Assembly: GCA_016719945.1 (NCBI GenBank)
Contig: JADJYE010000037.1
Span: forward strand, 27,227 to 91,226
DNA length: 64,000 nt
Origin: Polyangiaceae bacterium
GTDB lineage: Bacteria > Myxococcota_A > Polyangia > Polyangiales > Polyangiaceae
Direction: 5' to 3'
The position numbers were made by a program, and so were the translations under genes. Shown here in pieces: positions 53,856-62,935 of the stretch. A model generated the notes under the pieces. That model was not told the origin of the DNA. It searched no databases and worked only from the letters and a program-made list of their open reading frames with translations. Every line of letters starts with the position of its first letter. Position 1 is the stretch's first letter.

Positions 53856-54475
53856 AGCCGGTTCTGCTTGTCATCGCTGGCCCGAACGGCTCCGGCAAGA
53901 CGACCGTGACCGAGAGGCTGCGGGTCGAGCGCTGGAGCGAAGGGGTCGATTATCTGAATCCAGACGAGATCGCGCGCGACCGCTTCGGTGACTGGAACTC
54001 GCGGGAGGCGGTGCTCGACGCCGCACGTTGGACGGATGCGAGAAGGGAAGAGCTCCTTGCGTCACATAGTGGCATCGCGTTCGAGACGGTTCTGTCTACC
54101 GACGCGAAGGTCGACTTCGTCCGACGCGCAAGGCAGGCTGGCTACTTCGTGCGAGTCTTCTTCATTGGCACATCCGATCCGCGCATCAACGCAGCGCGTG
54201 TGGCTGGCCGGGTCATGGCGGGCGGCCACACGGTCCCGATCGAGAAGATCGTGAGTCGCTACATTCGCTCATTGGCCAACCTGGCTCCCATGATTCGGCT
54301 CGCCGATCGCGTGTACATCTACGACAACTCTGCAGATGGCGAGGACGCTCGCCTGTGTGCTCGCACCGAGTCCGGTCTGCTCCGCAAGGTCTATGGCGTG
54401 CTGCCGCAGTGGGTCGATGACTGTCTGATGGCCGTCGAGCGCCACGGGGACTTCGTGGACCTGCGCGCGAGCTAG
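53852..54475 (+). CDS. Zeta-toxin family kinase
   Basis: 207 residues from a TTG start overlapping the antitoxin stop. Walker A loop AGPNGSGKTTVT (9-20), a LNPDEIARDRF substrate motif and FETVLSTDAKVDFVRRARQAGY, then FFIGTSDPRINAARVAGRVMAGGHTVP with the Arg-rich lid. These are the hallmarks of zeta toxins/UDP-N-acetylglucosamine kinases (also PezT-like), which phosphorylate cell-wall precursors when not held by the antitoxin. Complete and intact. Confidence 0.9.
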   Translation: MKPVLLVIAGPNGSGKTTVTERLRVERWSEGVDYLNPDEIARDRFGDWNSREAVLDAARWTDARREELLASHSGIAFETVLSTDAKVDFVRRARQAGYFVRVFFIGTSDPRINAARVAGRVMAGGHTVPIEKIVSRYIRSLANLAPMIRLADRVYIYDNSADGEDARLCARTESGLLRKVYGVLPQWVDDCLMAVERHGDFVDLRAS

Positions 54476-54517
54476 CCGCGTCGTCGGGGTCTCGAGGCGG
54501 AGCGCCTCGGCGCTGCG

Positions 54518-55186
54518 TCACGCGCCCGAAGCGCCGGACGCCGGCCACGCCTCCGCGAGGTGCGCCTCGAAGTCGGGCCAGGTGAAGCCGAGGTGGGCAA
54601 GGCTCTCGGCGATACGTTGAGCGCCCTTGGCCGCAGGCCGACCGCCGTGCCTGACGTCGTCCCTGATGCTTTGCGACGCCATCAGCGCGAGCCCGAGCTC
54701 GCGCGAGAGGACGAGCTCGTCGCGGGCGAGCGCGTCGAAGAGGCGACGCTCGAGGGGCGAGGTCGGGCCGTAGGTCTCGAGGAGCGAGGGCCCCAAGAAC
54801 GCGTCCATGAGAGCGCCGAGGCTGCCGAGGTGGACCTCCGGGTCGCGCCAGGGCGGGCTGGAGACGTCGCCGCACACCCAGAGGCCGCCGGTTGGGGAGA
54901 AGTACGAAGCTGCGAGCGTCGCTTCGACCAGCGGCCGCACGGCCTCGGGCGGTGGCGGAAAGGGCGGGCCGTGCTTCCTCTCGTACGGCTCGAGCGCGAG
55001 GAGCACCGCGCCGGTCTCGTCCCAGCGCGCGAGGAAGTCGTCGCCCTGGCCGTTGTTGCAGTTGGCGTCCCCGCGGCGAAAGTTGCCGCGATAGAGCGGC
55101 TCGCCGAGGTTCGCGCCCTGCGTGGAGAAGCCGATAGCCATCCACAGTGCGTTCGAGACGAAGAGGTCGCGGCTGAGGGGAGGCAT
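54518..55186 (-). CDS. Unrecognised protein
   Basis: 222 residues from the ATG at 55186 (an in-frame TTG at 55210 is possible). No family recognised. Features: Cys in DANCNNGQGDDFLARWDE, a Pro-rich stretch (HGPPFPPPPEAVRP), several Trp and a helical C-terminus ending LGFTWPDFEAHLAEAWPAS. No signal peptide or membrane segment. It is convergent with the zeta-toxin gene and lies between the two 24-bp repeats, so it is probably cargo of the same inserted segment. Confidence 0.6.
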   Translation of the reverse strand: MPPLSRDLFVSNALWMAIGFSTQGANLGEPLYRGNFRRGDANCNNGQGDDFLARWDETGAVLLALEPYERKHGPPFPPPPEAVRPLVEATLAASYFSPTGGLWVCGDVSSPPWRDPEVHLGSLGALMDAFLGPSLLETYGPTSPLERRLFDALARDELVLSRELGLALMASQSIRDDVRHGGRPAAKGAQRIAESLAHLGFTWPDFEAHLAEAWPASGASGA

Positions 55187-55210
55187 CGATCCAACGGCAG
55201 CGATGGTCAA

Positions 55211-55608
55211 AGTAGCTCGTCGTTCGCCCTCACGTCCTCTTCGGCAGCGCCGGACCTTGCCGGCTAGGATGAGTGAGCGAGGCCTCCATCCGCGGTGACC
55301 TGCTTCCGCTAGCGAACGACGCCAACCGGCCGGAGTGACGTGCGGTTCACCGTGGCCCTGCGAGTGGCTTGCACCCGTTGGGAAACGACCGCTTAGCGGT
55401 CTCGCGTTACCCTTGTTTGACCGTCGCTCTGCCGAAACAGAGCCGACGAATGAGTCGGGGCGAGAGGATTTGACGAGCCCGCTCTCGAGGGCGGCGTTTC
55501 ACGCGCGATCCGCAGGATGGCTGCGGGTTTCGAGGATCCGGGGTGACACGAGGTAACGCGGGACCACGCGGCGTCACGGGTCGCTGGGCACCTGGTGGGC
55601 AACGCGGA
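55211..55608. other. Gene-free stretch with second tRNA-like repeat
   Basis: About 400 bases with no supportable gene. It holds a small perfect hairpin (GACCGC at 55387-55392 and GCGGTC at 55396-55401) and the second 24-bp repeat at 55448-55471. Confidence 0.5.
55448..55471 (-). repeat. 24-bp direct repeat, copy 2, resembling a tRNA 3' end
   Basis: Exact match to 53541-53564, same orientation, 1.9 kb apart, flanking the zeta-toxin module and one unknown gene. The preceding bases also match partly (AGCCGA). It fits an attachment-site pair or a shared tRNA-end scar. Confidence 0.6.
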
Positions 55609-56271
55609 TCAGGGACCGAGGATGGCGCCGATCTCGGTCGCGACGACGTCGCGCGGGAGAACGAACGTGACGTTCCGCAGCAGGAAGCGATCCTCGGGAG
55701 GATCCGCGAGCAGCGCCTTGGTCAGAGCGGTGGTCTTGTCCCAAAGCTCGTCGTGCTGCTTCGCGGAAAGGCCAGTGGGGATGTCGGGGAGACCGACCTC
55801 GACCCCGGCGCCGGGGCGATGGAGGTTCTCGTGGCCGCCACCCCAGAAAGCCATCGCGACGTACGGGGCACGCCGGGTGACGGGCATGGAGCCGAGCGGC
55901 GCGAGACCGAGCGCGGCGAAGGTGAGGCCGTCGTGCGTCTTGAACAGAAGGCTCAAGGGGACGTCGCCAGGACGATCGATCTTGCGCCAGGCGAGGCGGC
56001 GCAACGACCATCGTGGCCGCGATGCGAGCAGGACGAGGTGCTGGGCCACGTCCGCGGGCGTGCGCATGCGAGGAAACAGGACGAGCAGAGGCTTCATGAT
56101 CGCAGCAGCGCCGTCGATCGCGCCCTCCACCTCGGGGCCGGCCCGGTCGTCGGCGCTCTCGATCACGATCGTCGATGCGCCACGTCCTTTCGCAGCGAGG
56201 CGGGCCGCGAAGTAACACCCCGTCTGGCGACCCGAGAGCCAGCGGCGAAGGTGATCCTCCGGCGCCGTCAC
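55609..56271 (-). CDS. Unrecognised protein downstream of a Phd-like gene
   Basis: 220 residues from a GTG 1 base after the preceding stop. No recognised family. Globular with alternating strands and helices; conserved-looking patches are VIESADDRAGPEVEG, RPRWSLRRLAWRKIDRPGDVPLSLLFKTHDG, AMAFWGGGHENLHRPG and FLLRNVTFVLPRDVV. No signal peptide. The operon partner is a 62-residue antitoxin-like protein, so a toxin role is a hypothesis, though 220 residues is long for common toxins. Confidence 0.62.
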   Translation of the reverse strand: MTAPEDHLRRWLSGRQTGCYFAARLAAKGRGASTIVIESADDRAGPEVEGAIDGAAAIMKPLLVLFPRMRTPADVAQHLVLLASRPRWSLRRLAWRKIDRPGDVPLSLLFKTHDGLTFAALGLAPLGSMPVTRRAPYVAMAFWGGGHENLHRPGAGVEVGLPDIPTGLSAKQHDELWDKTTALTKALLADPPEDRFLLRNVTFVLPRDVVATEIGAILGP

Positions 56272-56272
56272 G

Positions 56273-56461
56273 TCAGAGTTTCGGAACGCGGAGGGTGTCC
56301 TGGGGCACGGTGATCACCGCGCGCCTCTCACCCGCTGCGTCGACGATCTCGACGCGCCCGGAGGTCAGCGCCCGCCGCATGACCGCGGCGGGGTCGCGAA
56401 GAAACTCGTCGCGTTGGACCTTCAGCGTCCGAGGCTTCTTCTTGCCGTTCGTCGCCGCCAC
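56273..56461 (-). CDS. Small Phd/antitoxin-like protein
   Basis: 62 residues from a GTG at 56461. A basic N-terminus (MAATNGKKKPRTLKVQRDEF) followed by DPAAVMRRALTSGRVEIVDAAGERRAVITVP, which matches the shape of Phd/YefM-type proteins (short helix then beta-hairpin 'V-x-D-x-x-G-x-x-R-x-V-I-x-V'). Immediately upstream of, and probably co-translated with, the 220-residue gene. Confidence 0.6.
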   Translation of the reverse strand: MAATNGKKKPRTLKVQRDEFLRDPAAVMRRALTSGRVEIVDAAGERRAVITVPQDTLRVPKL

Positions 56462-56611
56462 GCGGTGAGCCTAGCGCCGTCTCCGGCCGCTCTCAAGCTC
56501 GCAGAGGCGCGACTCGGCCGCGGACGCGGGGTCCCGCGCAAGGGCATGGCCAAGGGCGCGCCCGTTGCAACTCCCGTTGACGAGTCGCTCGGCCGGCGAG
56601 AAGCTCACGTA

Positions 56612-56976
56612 ATGGAGCGGGTGGCGGTGAACATCGACGAGCTGTACGTCGTCCTCCGAGGCTGGGCGATCGCGAAGAAGATCCACACCTACCTCGACCT
56701 GTCGAAGCAATACGAGGCGCGCACGCACGAATGGTTCGAGCCCCACGGCAGCTGGGACGTTCCGCTCGGGAGCCTGAACCTTCACTTGCACCAGCACGGC
56801 GCGCCGGCGCTCTCCGCGCTGGTCGTCGTGGGGCGACCGGCGAGCCCGGCGGAGGCTTCTGGGGATCGGCACAGAGCGTTCCGTCGCGCCCGAAGAGTGA
56901 CGTCGAACGGCTCGCCGCGTGGTCCAAAATCGTGAAGGACGTTCACGCCTACCCCTGGCCGCCGTCGCTGCCGTAG
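56612..56976 (+). CDS. Unrecognised small protein (one-base frame break)
   Basis: ATG at 56612. The first frame encodes INIDELYVVLRGWAIAKKI-like and WFEPHGSWDVPLGSLNLHLHQ-type text (exactly: VNIDELYVVLRGWAIAKK, then HGSWDVPLGSLNLHLHQ) up to LVVVGRPASP. The second frame continues GGGFWGSAQSVPSRPKSD and ends AYPWPPSLP at 56976. Adding one G or C at the CCCGG at 56845-56849 gives 121 residues. The PALSALVVVxxxxxPGGGFWG pattern recalls small proteins near restriction and mobile loci, but I cannot name the family. Confidence 0.55.
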
Positions 56977-57474
56977 AGCGTCTTCGCCTGCACGCGTCGC
57001 CGGTCACCTCATCATCTCAGCGGAGCTCCGGGTCGATGGAGGATGCGTGCGCGACACGTTGGGCGTGCGACCAGCACGGATTTGGGCTCTCGCTCTTGAT
57101 CTCTCAAGAAAAAAAAGGAGTCGCCGCCGTCGGAGCTGTGGGCGGTGTGGAGAACGCGGAGCGTTCTCCAAGCGCCTGTGGGGAAGGTGGGCAACCCGCG
57201 CGTTGGGCGGGCCGTGCCCATCCCCGAGCGGTGCGGGCGCGGGTTGTCCACCTTCTCCATCAGGCGCGGCACCGTCCACAGCCTCCGCGTTCGATGCGTC
57301 TGCGGACTCGAGTACTCAGGCCGTCAACCCGACGGGCGTCGCTCGAGCAGCTTCCTGACACCGGCCGCCCTGCTCGGGAACCGGCCAGCGTCCACTCGCT
57401 GGTTCCCGGGCTACGCAGGTAGTTCGACGACCGCTTCGAGAGAGTTAGGCGCCGCGTTCCCGCCCGTTGATGAC
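56977..57474. other. Gene-free stretch with hairpin
   Basis: About 500 bases without a supportable gene. It contains a perfect 9-bp stem (GGAGAACGC at 57149-57157, GCGTTCTCC at 57161-57169, three-base loop), extendable by GGCG/CGCC at 57141-57144 and 57172-57175. An eight-A run on the plus strand lies near 57110-57118 (T-run on the minus strand). The T-run is about 30 bases from the stem, so it is a doubtful terminator for the minus-strand PLD operon. Confidence 0.45.
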
Positions 57475-58666
57475 CTAGCCGTCATAGTAGAACGCTTCGA
57501 TCAGAGCGACCCGCGCGGCCCAGATGCGCTTGTCGCGCGGAGGTGGCCGCGTCTCCCTCGCCCACGGCAAGGCCCAGATTCGGGTCAGAAGGCGCTGGTA
57601 CCCCTCGTACGTGTTGAGCTCCGCGATCGAGAAGCCGAACTCCTTCGCGAGCCTCCGGCGGTTGGCGGACGTGAGGCAGAAAAAGCGGTCGGGCCGCTTC
57701 ATCGCCAGCAGACGCGTCCCAACGGCGGGGCTTCCCATCCCGTGCCGCGGCAGAGCTCGGCGGTACCTGTCGACATCCTCGATGCGAACGGGCCCGCGAG
57801 CGGGGATCATGTCAAGCGCGCGGTCGAGCTTCGCGGGCGTGCGGAGCACGTAGGCCATGAAGTGGCCAGCGCCCGCCATCGAGCCGAAGTAGGTGTATGG
57901 ATTCACCAAGCCCGCGACCTGTCTCCTCTCGTCCGCGTCCATTTCTGCGAGCCGTTGCCGACGGCGAAAGATGCCCTGGCATTTCTCCGCAACGTTGACA
58001 TAGGCCGAGTCGGAGTCGTCACGAACGAGCGCATGACCGGATCGCCGACACTGCCAGCGCAGCCGACGGACGTACTCGGCCCACGTCAGGTTGAGCGGAA
58101 GGTCTTTTACGCGCCTCCTGCTCTTCGCCGCGAACGTGCGAACTTCACGGACGGCGGGCTGCTTTCGACGATACTCCGCCTCATACTGGACGAGGTCGGC
58201 TTCGAGCATGTGGTCGCCCTTCTCGGCGGCGTCCGATACGAGTTTCACGAGTTGGGTGAAGATCGTGCTCGAGGTCGGTCCGGCGAGGTGGAGGTTGGCC
58301 TCCAGGTTTCTGCTGAACCCCGCGCCGGTGAGGTTCGATCCCGACGATGGCGTCGAACCGCCTGCCCTTGCGGAACACGTAGACCTTGGGGTGGAACGTA
58401 CCGTCGGCGCTGCGGTGGACGCGCGCGTGCAGCTGGAACCTTCGGAGGAACGCGGGATCGGTCTGGTGGAAGTCGAGGCCGACGACGAGGACGAGGTCGT
58501 CGGTCCGCCTAGACCGTGCCGCCCACAACGCCTTCGCTTCTGGCGTCCGGTCCGTTGCCCAGGCCGTGGCGACCCAGGCCTCGTCCGCTCGCTTCGCGGC
58601 TGAAGCGAAGAGCCTCGCGGCTTCGCGAACCGATACGAGCCGGGTTGTCATCATCGCGCGCGTCAT
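57475..58666 (-). CDS. PLD/HKD-family nuclease-like protein with C-terminal unknown domain (one-base frame break)
   Basis: ATG at 58666 overlaps the stop of the upstream gene (ATGA). The N-terminal frame has WVATAWATDRTPEAKALW, LVLVVGLDFHQTDP and the HxK motif FHPKVYVFRKG, then FDAIVG. The next frame continues SNLTGAGFSRNLEANLHLAG, the second half of a phospholipase D nuclease site. Removing one G from a GGG run near 58336-58338 gives VGSNLTGAG and one 396-residue frame. Only one HKD-type motif is seen, so it would act as a dimer. The C-terminal 230 residues (VNPYTYFGSMAGAGHFMAYV, VGTRLLAMKRPDRFFCLTSANRRRLAKEFG) are unrecognised and basic, perhaps DNA-binding. Such PLD proteins occur in restriction and phage-defence systems. 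Confidence 0.72.
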
Positions 58667-59412
58667 CGCCTGCCCTCCGCCCTTGAGCGGCCCGACTCCA
58701 ACGATCGGCGGACCACGCTCTGGAGCACGTCGTCCACGGCCTCGATCGGGGTCGGGTCCTCCGCCGAGACGCTCTGATGGAGGCGCGTCGCGCTGGTCCC
58801 GTCCAGGCTGTCGATGTGCAGGACGCCGAAGGGAGGGCCGCTCCGGAAGAGCGCGATGGGCCCACCCGCGGGACCGAAGTCGACGAACACGTAGCCGTCC
58901 GCCAGAAGCTCGGGGCCGTGAAGCCGACGCCAGACGACGTCCGCGCGCAACGACGTGAGGCGCAGCGCCTTCCGGAACCAACCGGGAACGGAGTGGTGCC
59001 TGCCGGCGGGAAAGCCGACGAGCGAGCGACCCTGGGCGTCCTTGATTTCCAGGAGGTCGCGGTCGAAGGCGAGCGCCACGATCCGGGCGGCGGCATGGTC
59101 GGCACCGAGGTCGGCGTGAAGCAGATTCGTCTCACCCCCGATGCCCGTGCCTCGAAGCCGTTGGGCGTCCGCCTTGACCCCGAGCGTCTGCGCGCGCTGG
59201 TGAATGAGCTCGTGCACCATCCAGCATGCCGGCACGACGAGGCCGAACGTGCCGGCGTGCTCGATCGCGCCCCGCAGGGAGTCCGCTTCGAGCACGAGAA
59301 CATCATCCCGAACGTCCACGGAGCGCTCCTCCGCTTCCTCCGAGACCTCGACCTTGCGGATCCCGGCGAAGAGTCTTGGGTGCAGATCCCACTGTGCATC
59401 CAATGGTTTCAT
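58663..59412 (-). CDS. Unrecognised protein coupled to the PLD nuclease
   Basis: 249 residues from the ATG at 59412 (GTG 59418 possible). No family recognised. Notable text: VEADSLRGAIEHAGTFGLV-like region (read as VLEADSLRGAIEHAGTFG), WMVHELIHQRAQTLG, GGETNLLHADLGADHAAA and FDRDLLEIKDAQGRSLV. There is no clear catalytic motif, although HELIH could bind metal (HExxH read on WMVHELIHQ). The HExxH-like HELIH is a true H-E-x-x-H pattern and raises the possibility of a zinc metallopeptidase. It overlaps the PLD gene by ATGA and starts at the edge of a decayed insertion sequence, so it has probably lost or changed its promoter. Confidence 0.6.
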   Translation of the reverse strand: MKPLDAQWDLHPRLFAGIRKVEVSEEAEERSVDVRDDVLVLEADSLRGAIEHAGTFGLVVPACWMVHELIHQRAQTLGVKADAQRLRGTGIGGETNLLHADLGADHAAARIVALAFDRDLLEIKDAQGRSLVGFPAGRHHSVPGWFRKALRLTSLRADVVWRRLHGPELLADGYVFVDFGPAGGPIALFRSGPPFGVLHIDSLDGTSATRLHQSVSAEDPTPIEAVDDVLQSVVRRSLESGRSRAEGRR

Positions 59413-59425
59413 GATCACTACGCGG

Positions 59426-60400
59426 CTTTCTTGAGCACGGCGTCATGCGTCCGGGTCGGTACAGGTTGAGCCGCGAGACGCACCCGACGGGCACCGAGGA
59501 ATGCTCGAAGTCACCCCAGAGGCCATTGATGAGGACGCAGCGGAGCGGAGGACGGCCTCGGCGCGATCGCGACTCCACCGCATGCCGGGGCCGTCGAGCC
59601 GGACACCGACGAGGTGACGTACCGCCCCCCTCGATGATTCCGCTGGAGATGTCGAGGTCCTGTCGGCGCAAGCGCGAGTACTCCAGCCGAGCGGCGTTCT
59701 TGCGGAGGTGCGCCGCGACCTCGGCGAGCACTTCTCGCCGGTACTTGTTGCCGGGGCCGGTGACGGGGTCGCTTCGAGCGCTGCCTCGATGACCGCGGCG
59801 ACCTCAGCGTGCTTGCCATGCCGAAGGCTGCGCTTCTGCTCGGCGACCCACGCCTCAAGGTGCTGGCGCTCGCGCCGAGTGCCGCCGGCAGATCGCCTTG
59901 CCGGCTTTCCAGAGCTTCTCGACGACGTGGAACCAATCGAGACAGACGTCGGCGTCGGGGAAGAACTCCTGCTGCAGCGACCAAGAGAACCTCGGCGCCG
60001 TCCGCGATGAACAACACCTTCTTGAACTTCTTGGTCCCGTAGCCTCGCCGCCGCGCCTCGGCGTGGATCCATTCGAAGAGCGCGCGATAGCTCACGAACG
60101 TCGCGTACGTCCGCTTGTTCGCCGGGCCCCTCAAGCGACCGTCGGCTGCTCGTCGCAGCGTGTAGAGCACGCCGACGGCAGCCATCTTGGCGTTCTTCGA
60201 CTCTTCCCCGGTCCGCGCCGCTTGCGGGGGATGCTCCTGCCGCTTCTTGCGTCGCGCATGCCGACGGTTCACGTCGCGAGTCCCGTGCGGAACGGCGCGA
60301 CGCGCGTACTCGCGGCTGGAGGATCGCCGGCGCACCCTTGCCGTCGACCGTGATCACGAGGACCTCACCGTCTTTGCGCATTTCGGGCATCGCGATCGGA
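59426..60400 (-). pseudogene. Decayed ISKra4-family transposase
   Basis: The transposase can be followed across three frames. One frame has VLVITVDGKGAP near 60350; the next has FVSYRALFEWIHAEARRRGYG and KFKKVLFIADGAE; then LEAWVAEQKRSLRHGKHAEV; then LDISSGIIEGG; and finally VRHLVGVRLDGPGMRWSRDRAEAVL and VLINGLWGDFEHSSVPVG. These are ISKra4 C-terminal signatures, of a subgroup different from the intact copy at 51561. Several frame changes and a missing N-terminus show that it is inactive. It ends just before the unknown gene of the PLD operon. Confidence 0.8.
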
Positions 60401-60562
60401 CAAAACGCGGGATGGCGATCGGGCGTTTCAGGTCATGGCGATCGGAGCGAAGCGACGAGTCTCTGAGGTCTGTTGGTGCCCCTGATTCTAGGTGTTCGGA
60501 TGGGTTGTCAGCGGGCATCGAGAAGCGCGGGAATCTGAGCCGGCCGAGCTGACGGCGTAGTT

Positions 60563-60584
60563 GGCCCCGCTGACGGGCGGGGCC
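60563..60584. repeat. Strong GC hairpin
   Basis: Perfect 8-bp inverted repeat GGCCCCGC (60563-60570) and GCGGGGCC (60577-60584) with a six-base loop, just upstream of the decayed ISKra4 transposase on its 5' side. No T-run. Possibly a transposon-end structure or terminator remnant. Confidence 0.4.
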
Positions 60585-61429
60585 GACGATCGCGGCAAGC
60601 CCACCAAAAAAGTAGGGCCCGGGTCACTACCTCGAGCCCCGGGTCGCCGCGAGTGGACGCGTTCGACGTGAGCGTTGTCGCACGAGTTCCTCGCGGTGGC
60701 CGAATTCCCGGCGGGCACTCGCCAGTGGACGATCTCCGACGGATCCAGTGCGTCGTCGACGCTTGCCGGCGCCTCTTTCACCTCTGCCGAGACTGCGACC
60801 GGGGACACATCTGACACGTCGATGGTCGCCATGACGACGAGCGCCTCGCCCGTCACCGCGCGCTCAAGCGCGTCCACAGGCAAGCCAGGGGGCGAAGAGT
60901 ATGAAGACCTCGAAGCGCACGAGCAGATGGCGGGCGCGTCGACGACAAATAAAGAAACGGACAGCCGTCGCCGAAGTTGCCCTCGCGTCGATCGTCTCCG
61001 CCGCGGGCCTCACGCCGTCGCCGCTGACGGTCGGAGGAGTCGCCACGCGAGGGGATCCCAATGGATTCGATCTGGATGGGAATCGCGCCGGGCTCGCTGA
61101 AGCGACGCGCGTCATCGCGATGGCGGGACCGGAAGCGACACGATACTGAAGGCCCAGCTTGCGACGGGCCCAAGCACCCCCGCGCGATCGCGACGCTACT
61201 CCGAGCGATTGCGCTTTGGCAGGGGCAGCCGGTCCGCGCTGCGCTCTGTGCCGACGCGTGGGGACTTTCGTGAGACTCAACCTCTGTCGCGAGGCGTTCC
61301 TGGACCACGGCGGCTCTCTACAGCGTCGCCTGGGGTCCACGCCGGCTACACCGCCGCCGACGGCCTCGCCTCGACGGCCTCGGTAGCTTTCGCGATCTCC
61401 GAGCGACTCGTCATCTCGGAGGTGGCCCG
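60585..61429. other. No supportable gene
   Basis: About 840 bases between two decayed insertion sequences. Several open frames exist on both strands but none has a good start, a recognisable family or consistent third-position bias. Probably scrambled mobile-element debris. Confidence 0.5.
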
Positions 61430-62935
61430 ATGATCCCGGACGAGCAGCGTGGCCCGCGTTCGGCACGACTCTTCTTCCGGAGCACTGGAAAGTGGGCACG
61501 ATCGCCACCGAGCTCGGCGTTCATCACGACACGGTGGAGCTCACCATCGAGCCCCCGCAGGTTCGTCAATCGCGGGCTCTGCAACGGCGCCACTTTTGCT
61601 CGACGCGTACCTCCCGTTCATCGCCGAGACCCTGGAGCATTATCCCCGCGCCTGCTGTAACCCGCCTGTTCGGATGATCCGGGACCGCGGCTACAAGGGC
61701 AGCGTCAACGCCGTCCGTCGTCATGTGCGGCGAGTCCGACCGGCCATCATGAGGCGTTTTCCACCCTGACCGTGCTGCGGAGAGCAAGACCGGGCCTACG
61801 GGGGCTCGTTCGGGAAGAGGAAGATTCGTATCGGGCGGGGCGAGCGCGCGCTGTCGTGCTTCGTGATGGTGCTCGCCTCGTCGCTACGTTCGCGCGCTTT
61901 ACGCTCGACCAGACCCTCGAGCTTCGTTCGCTGCCACGTGGAGGCGTTCCGGTTCGGCGGCGTTCCCAGAGCCGTGCTCTACGACCAACCTGAAGAGCGT
62001 CGTCATCAGGCGCGGGGCGACCTCATCCGCTTCCTTCCACGCATCCTCGAGCTCGCCGGGCCACTATCACTTCGCTCCCACCCCCCGTCAGCATCGCGCG
62101 CGGCAACGAAAGGCCGCGTCGAGCGGCGGATCCGCGACCTCCGCGAGGCCTTCTTCGCGGCGCGCTCGTTCTCATCCGCCCGCGGATCTCAATCAGCAGC
62201 TCGACGCCTGGGATACGATCGCGTCGTCCACGGTCGTCGCGTTCCCGGAAGACGCCGCCCGCACCGTCGCCGAGTCCCTCGCCAACGAGCAGCAGAAACC
62301 TCTGCCGCTGCCCGAGCTACCACGTTACGACCCGAAGTACCACGTACAGTCCGTCGCCTCGGGCAAGACGCCCTACGTTCGCTTCGACCGCAACGATTAC
62401 TCCATCCCGCACACGCTCGTCAGGAAACCACTCACGCTCGGTGGCCTCGGAAACGACCGTCCGCGTGCTCGATGGTGACAAGGGAAATTGCGCGGCACCA
62501 GCGCTCCCTGGGACACCCGGCGCCAGATCGAAGATCAGGCTCACCTCTCCACGCTTACCGCGAGAAGCGCAAGGCGCGCGACCCACCGCGGTCACAACCG
62601 CCTCGTCGCAGGCTGCCCGCGCCCACGCCTTCCTCGGACAGATCGCACTCGCGGCGGTCATCTCGGCAGCACCACCCGGCTTCTCCACCTGCTCGACACC
62701 TGGCGCCCCGATCTCGATGCCGCGATCGCCGGGGCCCATCGCCGCGACGTTCGCGGCGCAATCCGTCGCCGCATCCTCGATCGCGCGCACGCGCTCGCGG
62801 CGCCGGCTCCCATCGAGGTCGTGCTCCCGACGACCCACGCGTCCCCCGATCTCGTCGTCACTCCCACGCGCTCCATCACTTCCAGATCACCTCGCCGCCG
62901 AATCCCTCGATTCAGCGCCGGAGGACGACCAATGA
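61430..62935 (+). pseudogene. istA: Decayed IS21-family istA transposase
   Basis: Begins at the ATG at 61430 after a GGAGGTGG ribosome-binding site. Fragments in different frames match IstA in order: VGTIATELGVHHDTVE (helix-turn-helix), LLDAYLPFIAETLEHYPRA, MIRDRGYKGSVNAVRRHVR, SFVRCHVEAFRFGGVPRAVLYD (integrase core), LIRFLPRILELAG, KGRVERRIRDLREAFFAARSF, VSSGKTPYVRFDRNDYSIPHTLV-type text and SETTVRVLDG. At least six small indels are needed, and not all fall in homopolymers, so the gene is truly decayed, perhaps with extra sequencing error. Confidence 0.82.

Noticed and set aside
57109..57175. Intrinsic terminator of the PLD operon
   Set aside because: The hairpin and the T-run are about 30 bases apart, too far for a classical intrinsic terminator; kept only as a hairpin within the gene-free stretch.
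60901..61149. Small plus-strand gene with a basic start
   Set aside because: No ribosome-binding site, weak third-position bias and it lies in IS debris.
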